This document shows, piece after piece, positions 32,222 to 44,394 of a stretch of 64,000 bases of DNA (the first letter of the stretch is position 1; every line of letters begins with the position of its first letter). A model generated the notes under the pieces. The model made no database searches and was not told where the DNA came from. It worked only from the letters and a program-made list of their open reading frames with translations. The stretch spans positions 62,001 to 126,000 of the forward strand of contig JAMPIV010004251.1 in NCBI GenBank assembly GCA_024509875.1, written 5' to 3'. The DNA is from Oreohelix idahoensis. Lineage: Eukaryota > Mollusca > Gastropoda > Stylommatophora > Oreohelicidae. The position numbers and the translations under genes were made by a program.

Positions 32222-34626
32222 TTTCCAACCCTCTGGCACACACAGACGAGCTGTTAATGGTTAGAATGATCTGCTCTCAGGTACAAAAGGCAAAGACACT
32301 CTTCATCAATAATTTTACCGCTTCTTCTGCTTGCTGTGCTTTTCAAATCGTATGGCCTCAATTTATCAGGAGGTAAAGGTCTATGTATACATCACATCCG
32401 GCGTATCGGGGAGCAGTGGTTAACGGGGTGTTGCGTATCTCAAAATGAGGCATAATTTGTCTCGCTGTTCAATTATAAAAATTTATTATCCCAATTATCT
32501 TTCTTATTTCTGGAGCGATTTTATTCATCTAAGGCTCAAAATGTGCCCTGAATTATTCTTTATCTATCTATCTAATAGTCTTTTACTTTCCTAAGTGCAT
32601 TTTATTCTATGCGTACTTTAAACAGATAAATTATGGACTAACCTGATGTGTCGATGCCTTTCCACTCAGTTTTTCTCTCTTAATAAATTAATTTTCGTGG
32701 AAGTCTTTACACATACCTCTAAAGTAACATTCCTGTTGTTGAATTATTTACCTCTTACAGGTGGTACTTCGCTTATAAGATTGTATTTAAATGACATCTT
32801 CCACTCGGTTGCACAACTAGACTCCATGTTAAGCATAGTACATTTCAGTAAACACACGAATAAGGAAGCCCTTTTCATTGGCTAGTGTATCATACAGTTC
32901 TTACAATATATGGCGCTCGGTGTGGTCAGAGTTACTCAGAATTATTCAGAAGGCCGTGTTGTGAATGTGAAACAGATCAACTCACGACACACATAGCCGA
33001 TAGAGGATCGGACGTTTTCATTCCATATATGGGAGACGTAACCGGTTGCATAACGCAAATTATTTCAGGCGAAAATAATTTTGAAATTACCCCACTAAAC
33101 ACGCATGTTTCAAACGATTGTAGCTTTCTTAGCATCGAAATAGATTTAAAGTTTTAATACACTGTGAAAATTCACGCTTGCCAAGACGAAACAAGACTGT
33201 TAGGGTTAGAATTCAGCATTCTATTTATCAGACCGGACTTTGTGGAACATCTTGAAAGACTTAAAGAGTCCAGGAAAACTATTTTAATAAGGAACCGGAA
33301 TCTCAGAAAACTAAAACACGGTGTCATAGTGGGAGTTTAGTGCTAACTTAACGACCCTCAAGACATGTGAAAAAAAGGCATCTACTAGTGCCTTAAACCT
33401 ACTTCTCTGAGCAAACCGCCTGTTTGCCAAGATTGGCGTATGTTGTTTACATTGAATTCAGAATTGTTGCATTACTAGCATATAAACTAATATGTATATA
33501 TTGCCAAATGAATATCAATACGTGAAAAGTTCTATTGGATGTCCAAGTCATTTGTGGCTGGCAACCTCATCATATAGAATGATTATTTCATGAACCACCA
33601 CCGCAAGGGCTGGTGACTGCTTTATTGCCTGTTTCTCAATGACAACTACAAAGCATAGGTAGTCTCAAGTTCCATATGGAGCCGGGAGGGAAAGTTAAAA
33701 GAAATGATGTACAATCTAATTATAATATTTCTTTTCCAAAACAGTGTAAATGTCTATTTAAATATATGCACTTTATAATTAATGAAAGTTTCAAAGCTTT
33801 TCAACCAGTGTAGATGTAAATGAAAACATATTCAATCTATATTGTGAACACTTTTCCATCAGTGTAGATGTTAATGTAAACATATTCGATCAATAATATT
33901 AACCTGTTCATTTGAATGTAAAGTAAATATAAAGCTATTCAATTTAAATGTAAAGAAAGTTTTCTCTTGAGGGATTACGCTTAATTCTCATTGAGAGTAA
34001 ATTCTTAGGTAGAGGGGATGGTTGAATAGGAGTAGGAAGACACATAAGCATGTGTCGGGAAAAGCAATACTCAGGAGAGCATATTGTTTCTAGTGGTAAC
34101 AGATACTAAGAAATGGCAAGTGATATTAAGGGGTGGCCATCAGACAATATGCCACTGAGTTGATTGCTTACTGGGGTGACAGAAATATGTACTGATGCCT
34201 AGCCTTTTAATCGCTTAGAACGCCAATATGATAATTATCATATTTAATTCAGTAGACAAGAGACAGTGTTCCAATCACAAGAATGTAGAAGTATTTTCAA
34301 GACATTTCGAAAGCCAGGTATGTTTTGTAATTTAAGTGGTCTAGTAAATACAAGAGAAGAACAATAGACAGTAGCTAGGCAGGAGAACTAGGAAATGGTA
34401 GACCGGTTGTCAGCCTAACGAACAGAAAATATTAGAATTTGGCAGAAATTATCACCCTGGTGGTTAGGCTAGTCTTTACTAAGACACGCTAAGCAGAGCA
34501 CAGAAAAAAAAACATAAGAGACAGGAAGAATTAGGATCAAAATGTTTGAATGACAGTTGAATTTTACATACATGAAGATTTTAGAAGGGAGATAAATCTC
34601 GACAGCAGTAGTCGTTATCCAGTCGT
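32219..34626. other. Gene-free stretch before the satellite
   Basis: Only short unassigned frames (for example 32885-33157, 90 codons, no recognised domain). Around 33740-33950 a diverged motif (ttttccaa(c/t)cagtgtagatgt) recurs about three times. Confidence 0.45.
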
Positions 34627-37600
34627 GAACGACCTAACATCTAGAGACAGCTAGTTAATACTGAGGCAGTAAGGAAGAATGAACACCCTAACATCTAGAG
34701 ACAGCTAGTAAACACTGAGGCAGTAAGGAAGAATGAACGACCTAACATCTAGAGACAGCTAGTTAACACTGAGGCAGTAAGGAAGAATGAACGACCTAAC
34801 ATCTAGATACAGCTAGTTAATACTGAGGCAGTAAGGAAGAATGACCGCCCTAACATCTAGAGACAGCTAGTTAATACTGAGGCAGTAAGGAAGAATGAAC
34901 GACCTAACATCTAGAGACAGCTAGTTAATACTGAGGCAGTAAGGAAGAATGAACGACCTAACATCTAGAGACAGCTAGTTAATACTGAGGCAGTAAGGAA
35001 GAATGAACGACCTAACATCTAGAGACAGCTAGTTAATACTGAGGCAGTAAGGAAGAATGAACGACCTAACATCTAGAGACAGCTAGTTAACACTGAGGCA
35101 GTAAGGAAGAATGAACGACCTAACATCTAGAGACAGCTAGTTAATACTGAGGCAGTAAGGAAGAATGAACGACCTAACATCTAGAGACAGCTAGTTAATA
35201 CTGACGCTGTAAGGAAGAATGACCGCCCTAACATCTAGAGACAGCTAGTTAATACTGAGGCAGTAAGGAAGAATGAACGACCTAACATCTAGAGACAGCT
35301 AGTTAATACTGAGGCAGTAAGGAAGAATGAACGACCTAACATCTAGAGACAGCTAGTTAATACTGAGGCAGTAAGGAAGAATGAACGACCTAACATCTAG
35401 AGACAGCTAGTTAACACTGAGGCAGTAAGGAAGAATGAACGACCTAACATCTAGAGACAGCTAGTTAATACTGAGGCAGTAAGGAAGAATGAACGACCTA
35501 ACATCTAGAGACAGCTAGTAAACACTGAGGCAGTAAGGAAGAATGAACGACCTAACATCTAGAGACAGCTAGTTAATACTGAGGCAGTAAGGAAGAATGA
35601 ACGACCTAACATCTAGAGACAGCTAGTTAACACTGAGGCAGTAAGGAAGAATGAACGACCTAACATCTAGAGACAGCTAGTTAATACTGAGGCAGTAAGG
35701 AAGAATGAACGACCTAACATCTAGAGACAGCTAGTTAATACTGAGGCAGTAAGGAAGAATGACCGCCCTAACATCTAGAGACAGCTAGTTAATACTGAGG
35801 CAGTAAGGAAGAATGAACGACCTAACATCTAGAGACAGCTAGTTAATACTGAGGCAGTAAGGAAGAATGAACGTCCTAACATCTAGAGACAGCTAGTTAA
35901 TACTGAGGCAGTAAGGAAGAATGAACGACCTAACATCTAGAGACAGCTAGTTAACACTGAGGCAGTAAGGAAGAATGAACGTCCTAACATCTAGAGACAG
36001 CTAGTTAACACTGAGGCAGTAAGGAAGAATGAACGTCCTAACATCTAGAGACAGCTAGTTAACACTGAGGCAGTAAGGAAGAATGAACGTCCTAACATCT
36101 AGAGACAGCTAGTTAATACTGAGGCAGTAAGGAAGAATGAACGACCTAACATCTAGAGACAGCTAGTTAATACTGAGGCAGTAAGGAAGAATGAACGTCC
36201 TAACATCTAGAGACAGCTAGTTAACACTGAGGCAGTAAGGAAGAATGAACGTCCTAACATCTAGAGACAGCTAGTTAACACTGAGGCAGTAAGGAAGAAT
36301 GAACGACCTAACATCTAGAGACAGCTAGTTAATACTGAGGCAGTAAGGAAGAATGAACGACCTAACATCTAGAGACAGCTAGTTAATACTGAGGCAGTAA
36401 GGAAGAATGAACGACCTAACATCTAGAGACAGCTAGTTAACACTGAGGCAGTAAGGAAGAACGAACGCCCTAACATCTAGAGACAGCTAGTTAATACTGA
36501 GGCAGTAAGGAAGAATGAACGACCTAACATCTAGAGACAGCTAGTTAACACTGAGGCAGTAAGGAAGAATGAACGACCTAACATCTAGAGACAGCTAGTT
36601 AACACTGAGGCAGTAAGGAAGAATGAACGTCCTAACATCTAGAGACAGCTAGTTAATACTGAGGCAGTAAGGAAGAATGAACGTCCTAACATCTAGAGAC
36701 AGCTAGTTAATACTAAGGCAGTAAGGAAGAATGAACGTCCTAACATCTAGAGACAGCTAGTTAATACTGAGGCAGTAAGGAAGAATGAACGACCTAACAT
36801 CTAGAGACAGCTAGTTAATACTGAGGCAGTAAGGAAGAATGAACGACCTAACATCTAGAGACAGCTAGTTAACACTGAGGCAGTAAGGAAGAATGAACGT
36901 CCTAACATCTAGAGACAGCTAGTTAACACTGAGGCAGTAAGGAAGAATGAACGTCCTAACATCTAGAGACAGCTAGTTAACACTGAGGCAGTAAGGAAGA
37001 ATGAACGCCCTAACATCTAGAGACAGCTAGTTAATACTGAGGCAGTAAGGAAGAATGAACGACCTAACATCTAGAGACAGCTAGTTAATACTGAGGCAGT
37101 AAGGAAGAATGAACGTCCTAACATCTAGAGACAGCTAGTTAATACTGAGGCAGTAAGGAAGAATGAACGTCCTAACATCTAGAGACAGCTAGTTAACACT
37201 GAGGCAGTAAGGAAGAATGAACGTCCTAACATCTAGAGACAGCTAGTTAACACTGAGGCAGTAAGGAAGAATGAACGACCTAACATCTAGAGACAGCTAG
37301 TTAACACTGAGGCAGTAAGGAAGAATGAACGACCTAACATCTAGAGACAGCTAGTTAATACTGAGGCAGTAAGGAAGAATGAACGTCCTAACATCTAGAG
37401 ACAGCTAGTTAACACTGAGGCAGTAAGGAAGAATGAACGTCCTAACATCTAGAGACAGCTAGTAAACACTGAGGCAGGGAGGAAGATCGAACGACCTAAC
37501 ATCTAGAGACAGCTAGTTAACACTGAGGTAGTAAGGAAGAATGAACGACCTAACATCTAGAGACAGCTAGTTAATACTGAGGCAGTAAGGAAGAATGAAC

Positions 37601-38106
37601 GACCTAACATCTAGAGACAGCTAGTTAACACTGAGGCAGTAAGGAAGAATGAACGTCCTAACATCTAGAGACAGCTAGTAAACACTGAGGCAGTAAGGAA
37701 GAATGAACGACCTAACATCTAGAGACAGCTAGTTAACACTGAGGCAGTAAGGAAGAATGAACGTCCTAACATCTAGAGACAGCTAGTAAACACTGAGGCA
37801 GTAAGGAAGAATGAACGACCTAACATCTAGAGACAGCTAGTTAACACTGAGGCAGTAAGGAAGAATGAACGACCTAACATCTAGAGACAGCTAGCTAGTA
37901 AACTGAGGCAGTAAGGAAGAATGACCAACCTAACATCTAAGAGACAGCTAGTAAACACTGAGCCAGTAAGGAAGAATGAAAACCCCCCTAACATCTAGAG
38001 ACAGCGAACGAGTCAAGTTAAAACACAGGCAGTAAGGAAGAATGAACGCCCTAACATCTAGAGACAGCTATAAACAGAACAATGACCCGCATAAGGAAGA
38101 ATGAGA
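34627..38106. repeat. 54-bp satellite array, about 64 copies
   Basis: A 54-bp monomer (containing ctaacatctagagacagcta and gaggcagtaaggaagaatga) repeats with exact 54-bp period from 34633 to about 37926, then three to four degenerate monomers to 38106. Variation is concentrated at two spots: gttaatact/gttaacact/gtaaacact and gaacga/gaacgt/gaacgc/gaccgc. All six frames have a stop in the monomer, so it is non-coding. A rare gaccgc variant recurs at 34843, 35221 and 35761 (7 and 10 monomers apart), showing local higher-order duplication. Confidence 0.98.
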
Positions 38107-38558
38107 GAGCAACAAGACATTGAGAAAATAATTGAGTGTAAATTTATGCTGTACAAGGTTGACCAACCTCAAGGGAAGTTTGGACTCATTATTTCACACA
38201 AGCCACGTTATATGTAAATAAAAGTCATCATATTTTGTACTGTTGTCGGAGTCAAGTTACTCATCTAGTGATGATATCAATCGTCAGCTGTCTTCGTGAA
38301 TTGTTGTTGTTTTGCATCAGTAAAAAATGACTTTTATACCATCAACCAAGTGATACGAGCCACTATACAACATCATCAGCAATGCACGACCACACATACA
38401 TGTGGCTGGCAACCACATCATGTTTATTTAATTGGTACAGAAACCACCACTGGAAGAGCACATGCATGTTTTAATGTAGGCTGTCTCCATGGTGACCAGC
38501 TGTAGTTGTGGATATATGCTCCCTAGGGCGCTTTAGGAACATGAATAAATAAATACAT
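38107..38558. other. Satellite flank
   Basis: Contains a 69-codon frame (38296-38505) ending with a Met/Cys/His-rich C-terminus, no recognised domain. The block tgtggctggcaacc(a)catcat at 38401 is also present on the other side of the satellite (33553). Confidence 0.4.
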
Positions 38559-39052
38559 AACTCTTACATAAACAGGAAATATATCACACATTACTTAACT
38601 CTTACATAATCAGGAAATATATTACATATTACTTAACTCTTACATAATCAGGAACTATATCACACATTACATAACTCTTACATAATCAGGAAATATATCA
38701 CACATTACTTAACTCTTACATAATCGGGAAGTATATCTCACATTACATAACTCGCACACAATCAGGAAATATATCACCAATTACATAACTCTTACACAAT
38801 CAATAAATATATGACACATTACAAAACTCTTACATAATCAGGAAACATTTCACACATTACATAACTCGCACACAATTAGTAAATATATCAAACATTACTT
38901 AACTCTTACATAATCAGGAAATATATCATTATTACATAACTCGCACACAATTAGGAAATATATCACCCATTACATAGCTCTTACATAATCAATAAATATA
39001 TCACACATTACTTAACTCTGACATAATCAGGAAATATATCACACATTACAAA
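38559..39052. repeat. 38-bp minisatellite, about 13 copies
   Basis: A unit of about 38 bp (aactcttacataatcaggaa plus atatatcacacattactt) repeats from 38559. Units vary at cttaca/cgcaca and caggaa/caataa. Non-coding. Confidence 0.95.
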
Positions 39053-39465
39053 ATAGCCTACTGATATAACGGACTGATCCAGGCACATGGTTAATATTTG
39101 AAATAGATGCCCTGCTTTGAAACGTTGCAAACACCGAACCAAATAATATGACGTAAAAGTAATGACGTATTTTTTGTTTAAGATTTTGATACCGATCGCC
39201 TTGCCACGGGTAGCAAGAATGCTAGCCATTGGACACAGTCACATCCAAGTATTCGGTTATTTCTTCATTTATTTACTTATTTATTTATTTGGTTTAAGCA
39301 AATCCAAACTCTTCGTTAAGAGATAACCCTTGCCCATAAATACGAAGCAATATGAAAAATGTGTTTTTCTTTTATTAATAACCCGGAAGCAGAAAACTAT
39401 TGATAGAAATACAAAAAGGGTAATTTTCTGATTAATGAACAGCACTAGTTAGTGCTGATGAAACA
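39053..39465. other. No recognisable gene
   Basis: AT-rich spacer with (attt)n near 39265-39290. Nothing recognised. Confidence 0.45.
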
Positions 39466-39477
39466 TTTTGTTGTGCT

Positions 39478-39830
39478 TTTTTTTTGTTTTCCTCGCATGA
39501 GGTCGCATTATTCTTTCCTCGCACATGAGGTCGCATTGGCACACGCCCAAAACCCCCGGCCCTGGTCAAGACACATGTCCCAACACAAAAAGACCCAATG
39601 ACAACATGTTTCACTGTAGTGATCTTGTGTGTTCTCACACAAAGGACCTAATGACACATGAATGTCACTGTACTGGTCCCTGTGTATAGACACATGATCT
39701 TAGCCAAAGGTTGGTTATATTAGGGCGCATGTCCAAATATAAAAGACTCTTAGGTCTACGACTCTAGAAATGATCCCTAGAAGTACGACACTTTGATCTT
39801 AGCCAAAAGGCCGAGAAGCTTTGATCTTAT
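39478..39830 (-). mobile_element. Retroposon with U2 snRNA 5' head, perfect 12-bp TSD
   Basis: The minus strand starts near 39830. At 39819-39794 it reads GCTTCTCGGCCTTTTGGCTA followed by AGATCA, the conserved U2 snRNA 5' end (about nt 4-30), and then a U2-like AGTGTCGTA. A second, weaker copy (CCTTTGGCTAAGATCATGTG) lies at 39691-39712. The rest is not U2 and ends in an A-rich tail (ggaaaacaaaaaaaaa on the element strand). The 12-bp repeat ttttgttgtgct at 39466-39477 and 39831-39842 marks a LINE-type insertion. It is either a snRNA-derived SINE or a chimeric U2 retropseudogene. Confidence 0.85.
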
Positions 39831-39842
39831 TTTTGTTGTGCT

Positions 39843-41307
39843 CATTTACGACTCCATAGCAAGGACGGTGCAGACATTATCATATAGTGTGGTAGAACAG
39901 ATAAGTGCTCAATACTTTAAAATGTGCAATAAGTTGAAAATCTTATAAATTTTTTGACAATGTGCATAGAAAAAAAAAGCAAGTTTAAAAACAAAAATAT
40001 AACAAATAATGTACCGGAAAAGAAATGTTATGTCTAATGCAATTGTTTAAAATAAATTAATACAAATTACAAAGCATGAACATCTTTGATTCAGTCTGAT
40101 ATTTTGTTCATAATCAAATTGTTTCCCTTTGAAAGCAAACACGCTACCTCCACTTACTAGTCATTGATGACAGGGAGATAATTATGTAAAATATTTATGT
40201 CGTCCGTGACAAGTGTTAATTGTTACTTCCCTCGCTCCAGTGTTTCTATCATTTATTACTGCATCCTAAAGGCGTTGTAGTTATACAGTCCAGATATGTT
40301 TGTAATATTTCTTTGTCACTCTAGCGACGGACTCAACTGCTGCTTACAGCATCACGTGGTTAAGTATCTTTTTACTTTATTTCCGATGTCACGTCCAATC
40401 TGTAAAGATGTGTGATCTGTCGCTTATAATGGGCGTATTTTTTTCTAATTGCTATTACGTTTTGACCGCTAGACTGTTATCTCAGTCGTTCTTTTATATT
40501 TTTTATTTATTTGTTAGCATTGTTGTAAGCCCTGACAGGGGCTAATCATATAAAGGACCGTGAGCTGGTTGCCTATAGTCGTCACGTCGTGCGTTTATTC
40601 TAGCATAGTTGCGTATTAAATGTGTGTATTTTTTTATTTTTGCAAGTGTGTTACTTTTATTTCTACCAGCTATAATTACTGATTCGACGGCAGCTCTGAA
40701 AAACACACTCCTTAAAAGGTCAGCTAGCAGAAATTTAGATGCATGTGTCTTTTTTGTTGGTTCAGTTTGTGTGTTTACCGTCTGTGTCTGCCGATAGTGT
40801 CATCTTTCTTAGCTCCAGCTGATTTATGACTTTGTTGATGATGATTGGTCGTAGGACCTTTAAAACTGTATTGAGTTATTCGTTCATTACATTCTTCCAT
40901 TGTCCGGATTTATTTGATGTGTCAGTGATGACTGAGTGCTTTCTGTTCCTGCCTATATATTTATATAACTGTCAGGTGTGTAGTCAGTTGTCGGAGTTGA
41001 GTTTTGATATCACTGACAAACAACATTTTTCTTTCTTATATAAGAATAAGTGTTCTTAGGTCAGTTTCTTGTGCTGATTTCAAACCTGAAATCCGTTTAT
41101 CTCTATCACATCGGGTTCTTAAGATATTTGTGAATAAATATATTTTTGGGAAACCGTTATTTGCTCCGTTTCATTTTTACTATATAACTTATTAAAAATT
41201 AATAAAATGCAAAATAATTCTACATTTTATACTGCTAAAAGATGCATGACATATGTTACGCTATTTTTCAAATAGTTACTGTATTTTGAAATAATTCTGA
41301 GCGAAAT
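39843..41307. other. Gene-free stretch upstream of the transposase-like gene
   Basis: Short frames only; could hold the left end and promoter of the mobile element whose gene starts at 41308, but no TIR was found. Confidence 0.4.
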
Positions 41308-42973
41308 ATGGCTTCTAGAAGTTGTAGAAATTCGGCTGGTCTGTTCTGTTGCGTGTTCGGATATTTTACCGATCGTGTTCATCAGAAAAACTTTATACCA
41401 TTACTAAAGAAAGCATGTAAACTTTATTTCGATTCGAAAGTTGATGATGCAAATAAATCTTGGAAGCCAAATGCAGTTTGTTCGACTTGTGCAAATACGT
41501 TGGCAGGTTGGTTACGAAAATCGCCGAAGCATAAGTCGATGCCTTTTGGAGTGCCAGTAATATGGCGTGAACCGACAAATCACGCTACTGATTGTTACTT
41601 CTGCTTGACAAATATCCATGGTTTCACTTTTAAAACTAGAAAGTCTGTGGTTTATCCAAATATTGAATCGGTTTCGAAACCAGTGCCTCATGATCCAATC
41701 ATGTGTCCGATCCCAGTTCCACCAGAACAATATCCGTTGGACGGGAATGAACCATCAGAAAGTGATAGTTTACCTGCTTTAGAAACTAATTCGACTCGGA
41801 TTATATACCGGTGAATGATGGTGTTCACTTAATCAACCATTCAGAACTTTCAGATCTAATACGTGATCTCGCTCTTACCAAAGGACAAGCGGAATTACTC
41901 GGTTCGCGACTCAAAGAATGGAATCTTTTAGCCCCCTATACTCCGAAATCTAAATTTCGTCATAGACACAGAGAACTTGTTCAATACTTTGAGATGGATG
42001 AGGACATTTGCTATTGCAAAGATGTAAACGGTCTAATGGTGCACCTCGGTCATGAGCACATAGTCAACGAATGGCGACTTTTCATCGACTCTTCCAAGAC
42101 TAGTCTAAAAGCCGTGTTATTTCATAACGGAAATTTATTTTCATTAATTCCAGTCACCTACTCTGTTCATATGAAAGAAATTTATGACAATATGGCTATA
42201 CTTTTGGCAAAAATAAAGTACAATGACTACCAATGGTGGATTTGTGGAGACCTAAAGGTCATTGCAATTCTCACGGGCATGCAGACTGAGTATACTAAAT
42301 TTTGTTGCTTCCTATGTGAATGGGACAGCCGCAACAGACAGGAACATTATGCAAGAAAGGTGTGGCCTATCAGGGATCGTATGCAGCTCGGGCATAAAAA
42401 TGTAATACACGAGCCATTAGTTAACAAAGACAGCATCATTTTACCACCGTTACATATAAAGTTGGGGCTCATGAAGAATTTCGTAAAAGCGTTAGATAAA
42501 ACGAGCAAAGCTTTCACTTATCTTCGAGAAAAGTTTCCGCAAGTTAGTGATGCAAAGATGAAGGAAGGTATCTTTGTAGGACCTCAGATTAAGAAAGTTA
42601 TTGCAGACAAACAATTCGAGAACTTGTTACATGGTAGTGAACTTCGCGCATGGATGGCATTCAAATCGATCGTCGATAACTTTCTGGGAAATCACAAATC
42701 TGTCGACTATGTGCATACAGAACTATGGGCTGTAACATGTCCCTCAAAATCCATTTGCTCGATTCGCATCTTGACTTTTTCCCTGACAACCTTGGCGAAG
42801 TCAGCGATGAACATGGAGAACGATTCCATCAAGATATCTCCATAATGGAGTCACGTTATCAAGGACGGTGGAGTGTGACCATGCTTGCCGACTATTGTTG
42901 GATGCTTCATCGCGATGTACCACATGCCATTCACCGACGAAAGTCGACTGCAAAGAAATTCAAGCCTACATAA
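41308..42973 (+). pseudogene. Transposase-like multicopy invertebrate protein (broken)
   Basis: Three overlapping plus frames form one protein of about 540 residues. The N-terminal region (41308-41800) has Cys pairs (SCRNSAGLFCCVFGYFTD, VCSTCANTLAGWL, DCYFCLTNIHG). After a frameshift near 41800 comes the core: DLALTKGQAELLGSRLKEWN, EWRLFIDSSKTSLKAVLFHN, WWICGDLKVIAIL, FCCFLCEWDSRN, LPPLHIKLGLMKNFVKAL and KEGIFVGPQIKKV. After a small deletion with frameshift near 42715 comes MGCNMSLKIHLLDSH and DEHGERFHQDISIMESRYQG. I recognise this motif set from many predicted arthropod and cnidarian proteins. Conserved Asp (FIDSSK, CGDLK) and an Asp-Glu-His box suggest an RNase H-fold transposase, but the superfamily is not certain. 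Confidence 0.65.
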
Positions 42974-43214
42974 CTGTTATACTTCTTGTACGAATGATGT
43001 TGTAATACCTTATGCGTTGTTAAAAAACTTCAATTGCGTATTTCTAGAGATCCGGACCTGATAGAGAAAAACGGTTTGCAGATTTAAAAACAGCGCATTA
43101 AAATTGACGAGAAAAACATAGAAATGTTAGAGAAAGAAAAAAAAAATTTTTTTTGTTAGCCAGTGTATGTAGTTCCTGTTTACTTGACTGTGTCTTTGTC
43201 GTCAACCTATTTCT
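42974..43214. other. 3' flank of the transposase-like gene
   Basis: Contains an A/T run at 43137-43156 (about 11 A then 9 T). No TIR partner identified. Confidence 0.35.
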
Positions 43215-43600
43215 TGTCTTAATTTTCCGAATCTTTTGGCCGAATACCATCACCAACCAAGAACTGCTTTCTCGGAGCAACCAAGAGGACATGCACTCCA
43301 TTATAACTGCTAGACGGTGGAGTTGAGTTGGCCACGTTCTCAGAAGAGACCCTGATGCCATCACAAGAACCGCTATGCTATGGACCCCTGAAGGAAAGCA
43401 AAAGAGAGGCCAACCAAAAAGGACTTGGTGGAGAACTATGGGGCCAAGATGCAAAGAATGAACCAGAGCTGGGGCACTGCACGTATGATGGCCACAGACA
43501 GAGCAAAGTAGAAGCAGTTTGTTGCTACCCTACAAGTCCCCATATTTCTAGGTGGCCACAGCGACTATGGGTAGGGAGCACAGAGGCAAAAGAGGGTCAG
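43215..43600 (+). pseudogene. LINE RT C-terminal fragment
   Basis: The plus frames read RIFWPNTITNQELLSRSNQE, then [38 protein letters not shown] and MATDRAKWKQFVATLQ. These are the typical C-terminal motifs of RTE/CR1-type LINE proteins (GH.LRR, GKRKRGRPK.TW). It is interrupted by stops; no RT core is attached, so this is a 5'-truncated scrap. Confidence 0.82.
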
Positions 43601-43642
43601 AAGTGGGCCATGAGGAAAAAAAAAGTTGAGAACGCCCTGCGT

Positions 43643-43982
43643 ACACAAATACATTATCCCTTCTGCTAGCTCACATATGTCATAAACTACAACAACACAA
43701 CACAAATACATTATCCCTTCTGCTAGCTCACATATGTCATAAACTACAACAACACAAATACATTATCCCTTCTGCTAGCTCACATATGTCATAAACTACA
43801 ACAACACAACAACACAAATACATTATCCCTTCTGCTAGCTCACATATCTCATAAACTACAACAACACAACAACACAAATATATTAACCCTTCTGCTAGCT
43901 CCCATATGTCATAAACTACAACAACACAAATACATTATCCCTTCTGCTAGCTCACATATGTCATAAACTACAACAACACAAC
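43643..43982. repeat. 51-60-bp tandem repeat, 6 units
   Basis: A unit containing acattatcccttctgctagc and tcataaactacaacaacac is repeated six times. Length alternates by loss or gain of an acaacacaa spacer. It directly follows the LINE scrap, so it may have grown from a LINE 3' tail. Confidence 0.93.
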
Positions 43983-44394
43983 TGGTACTAACACAACTAA
44001 TAATTCAACTTAATCTAAACTATGGGGGGGGGGCATCTAGGCGATCTTTAGGACCGTCATACTGGAGGACATCTCGATAACAGATATACATTTTTACAAC
44101 AACAAAAACGTGGTTCTATATGATTAAATGTCAAAGAAAACAGATTTATTATAACAAAATTAATGCCACTGGTATCTAACCTTCCTAGAAATGTTTTTGT
44201 AGCATTTCTATGGTGAACATATTTTTTAAGTATCTTTTCCCACCATTATTCAGTTATTCATCAAAATGCGTATACAATTTCAGGTACGTAATTGCAGCCT
44301 TATAAAAAAGTATATAAAATAACTAAAACCATCAACGGAAAACGGGGTACAAACAATATTACGTTAGTAACAAATAAGCAAGGACATTTCATCA
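43983..44394. other. No recognisable gene
   Basis: Contains a G9 run near 44024-44032. Possibly the decayed 5' part of the LINE that becomes readable at 44395. Confidence 0.35.

Noticed and set aside
34627..38106. CRISPR-like regular array
   Set aside because: The whole 54-bp unit is repeated with no unique spacers, and the genome is animal; it is a satellite.
39794..39819. Functional U2 snRNA gene
   Set aside because: Only the first ~30-38 nt match; branch-point region, Sm site and 3' stem-loops are missing, and TSDs show it is an insertion.
41308..42973. Dada transposon targeting the nearby U2-like sequence
   Set aside because: The U2 piece is a separate retroposon with its own TSD 1.5 kb away, and the protein motifs do not let me assign Dada.
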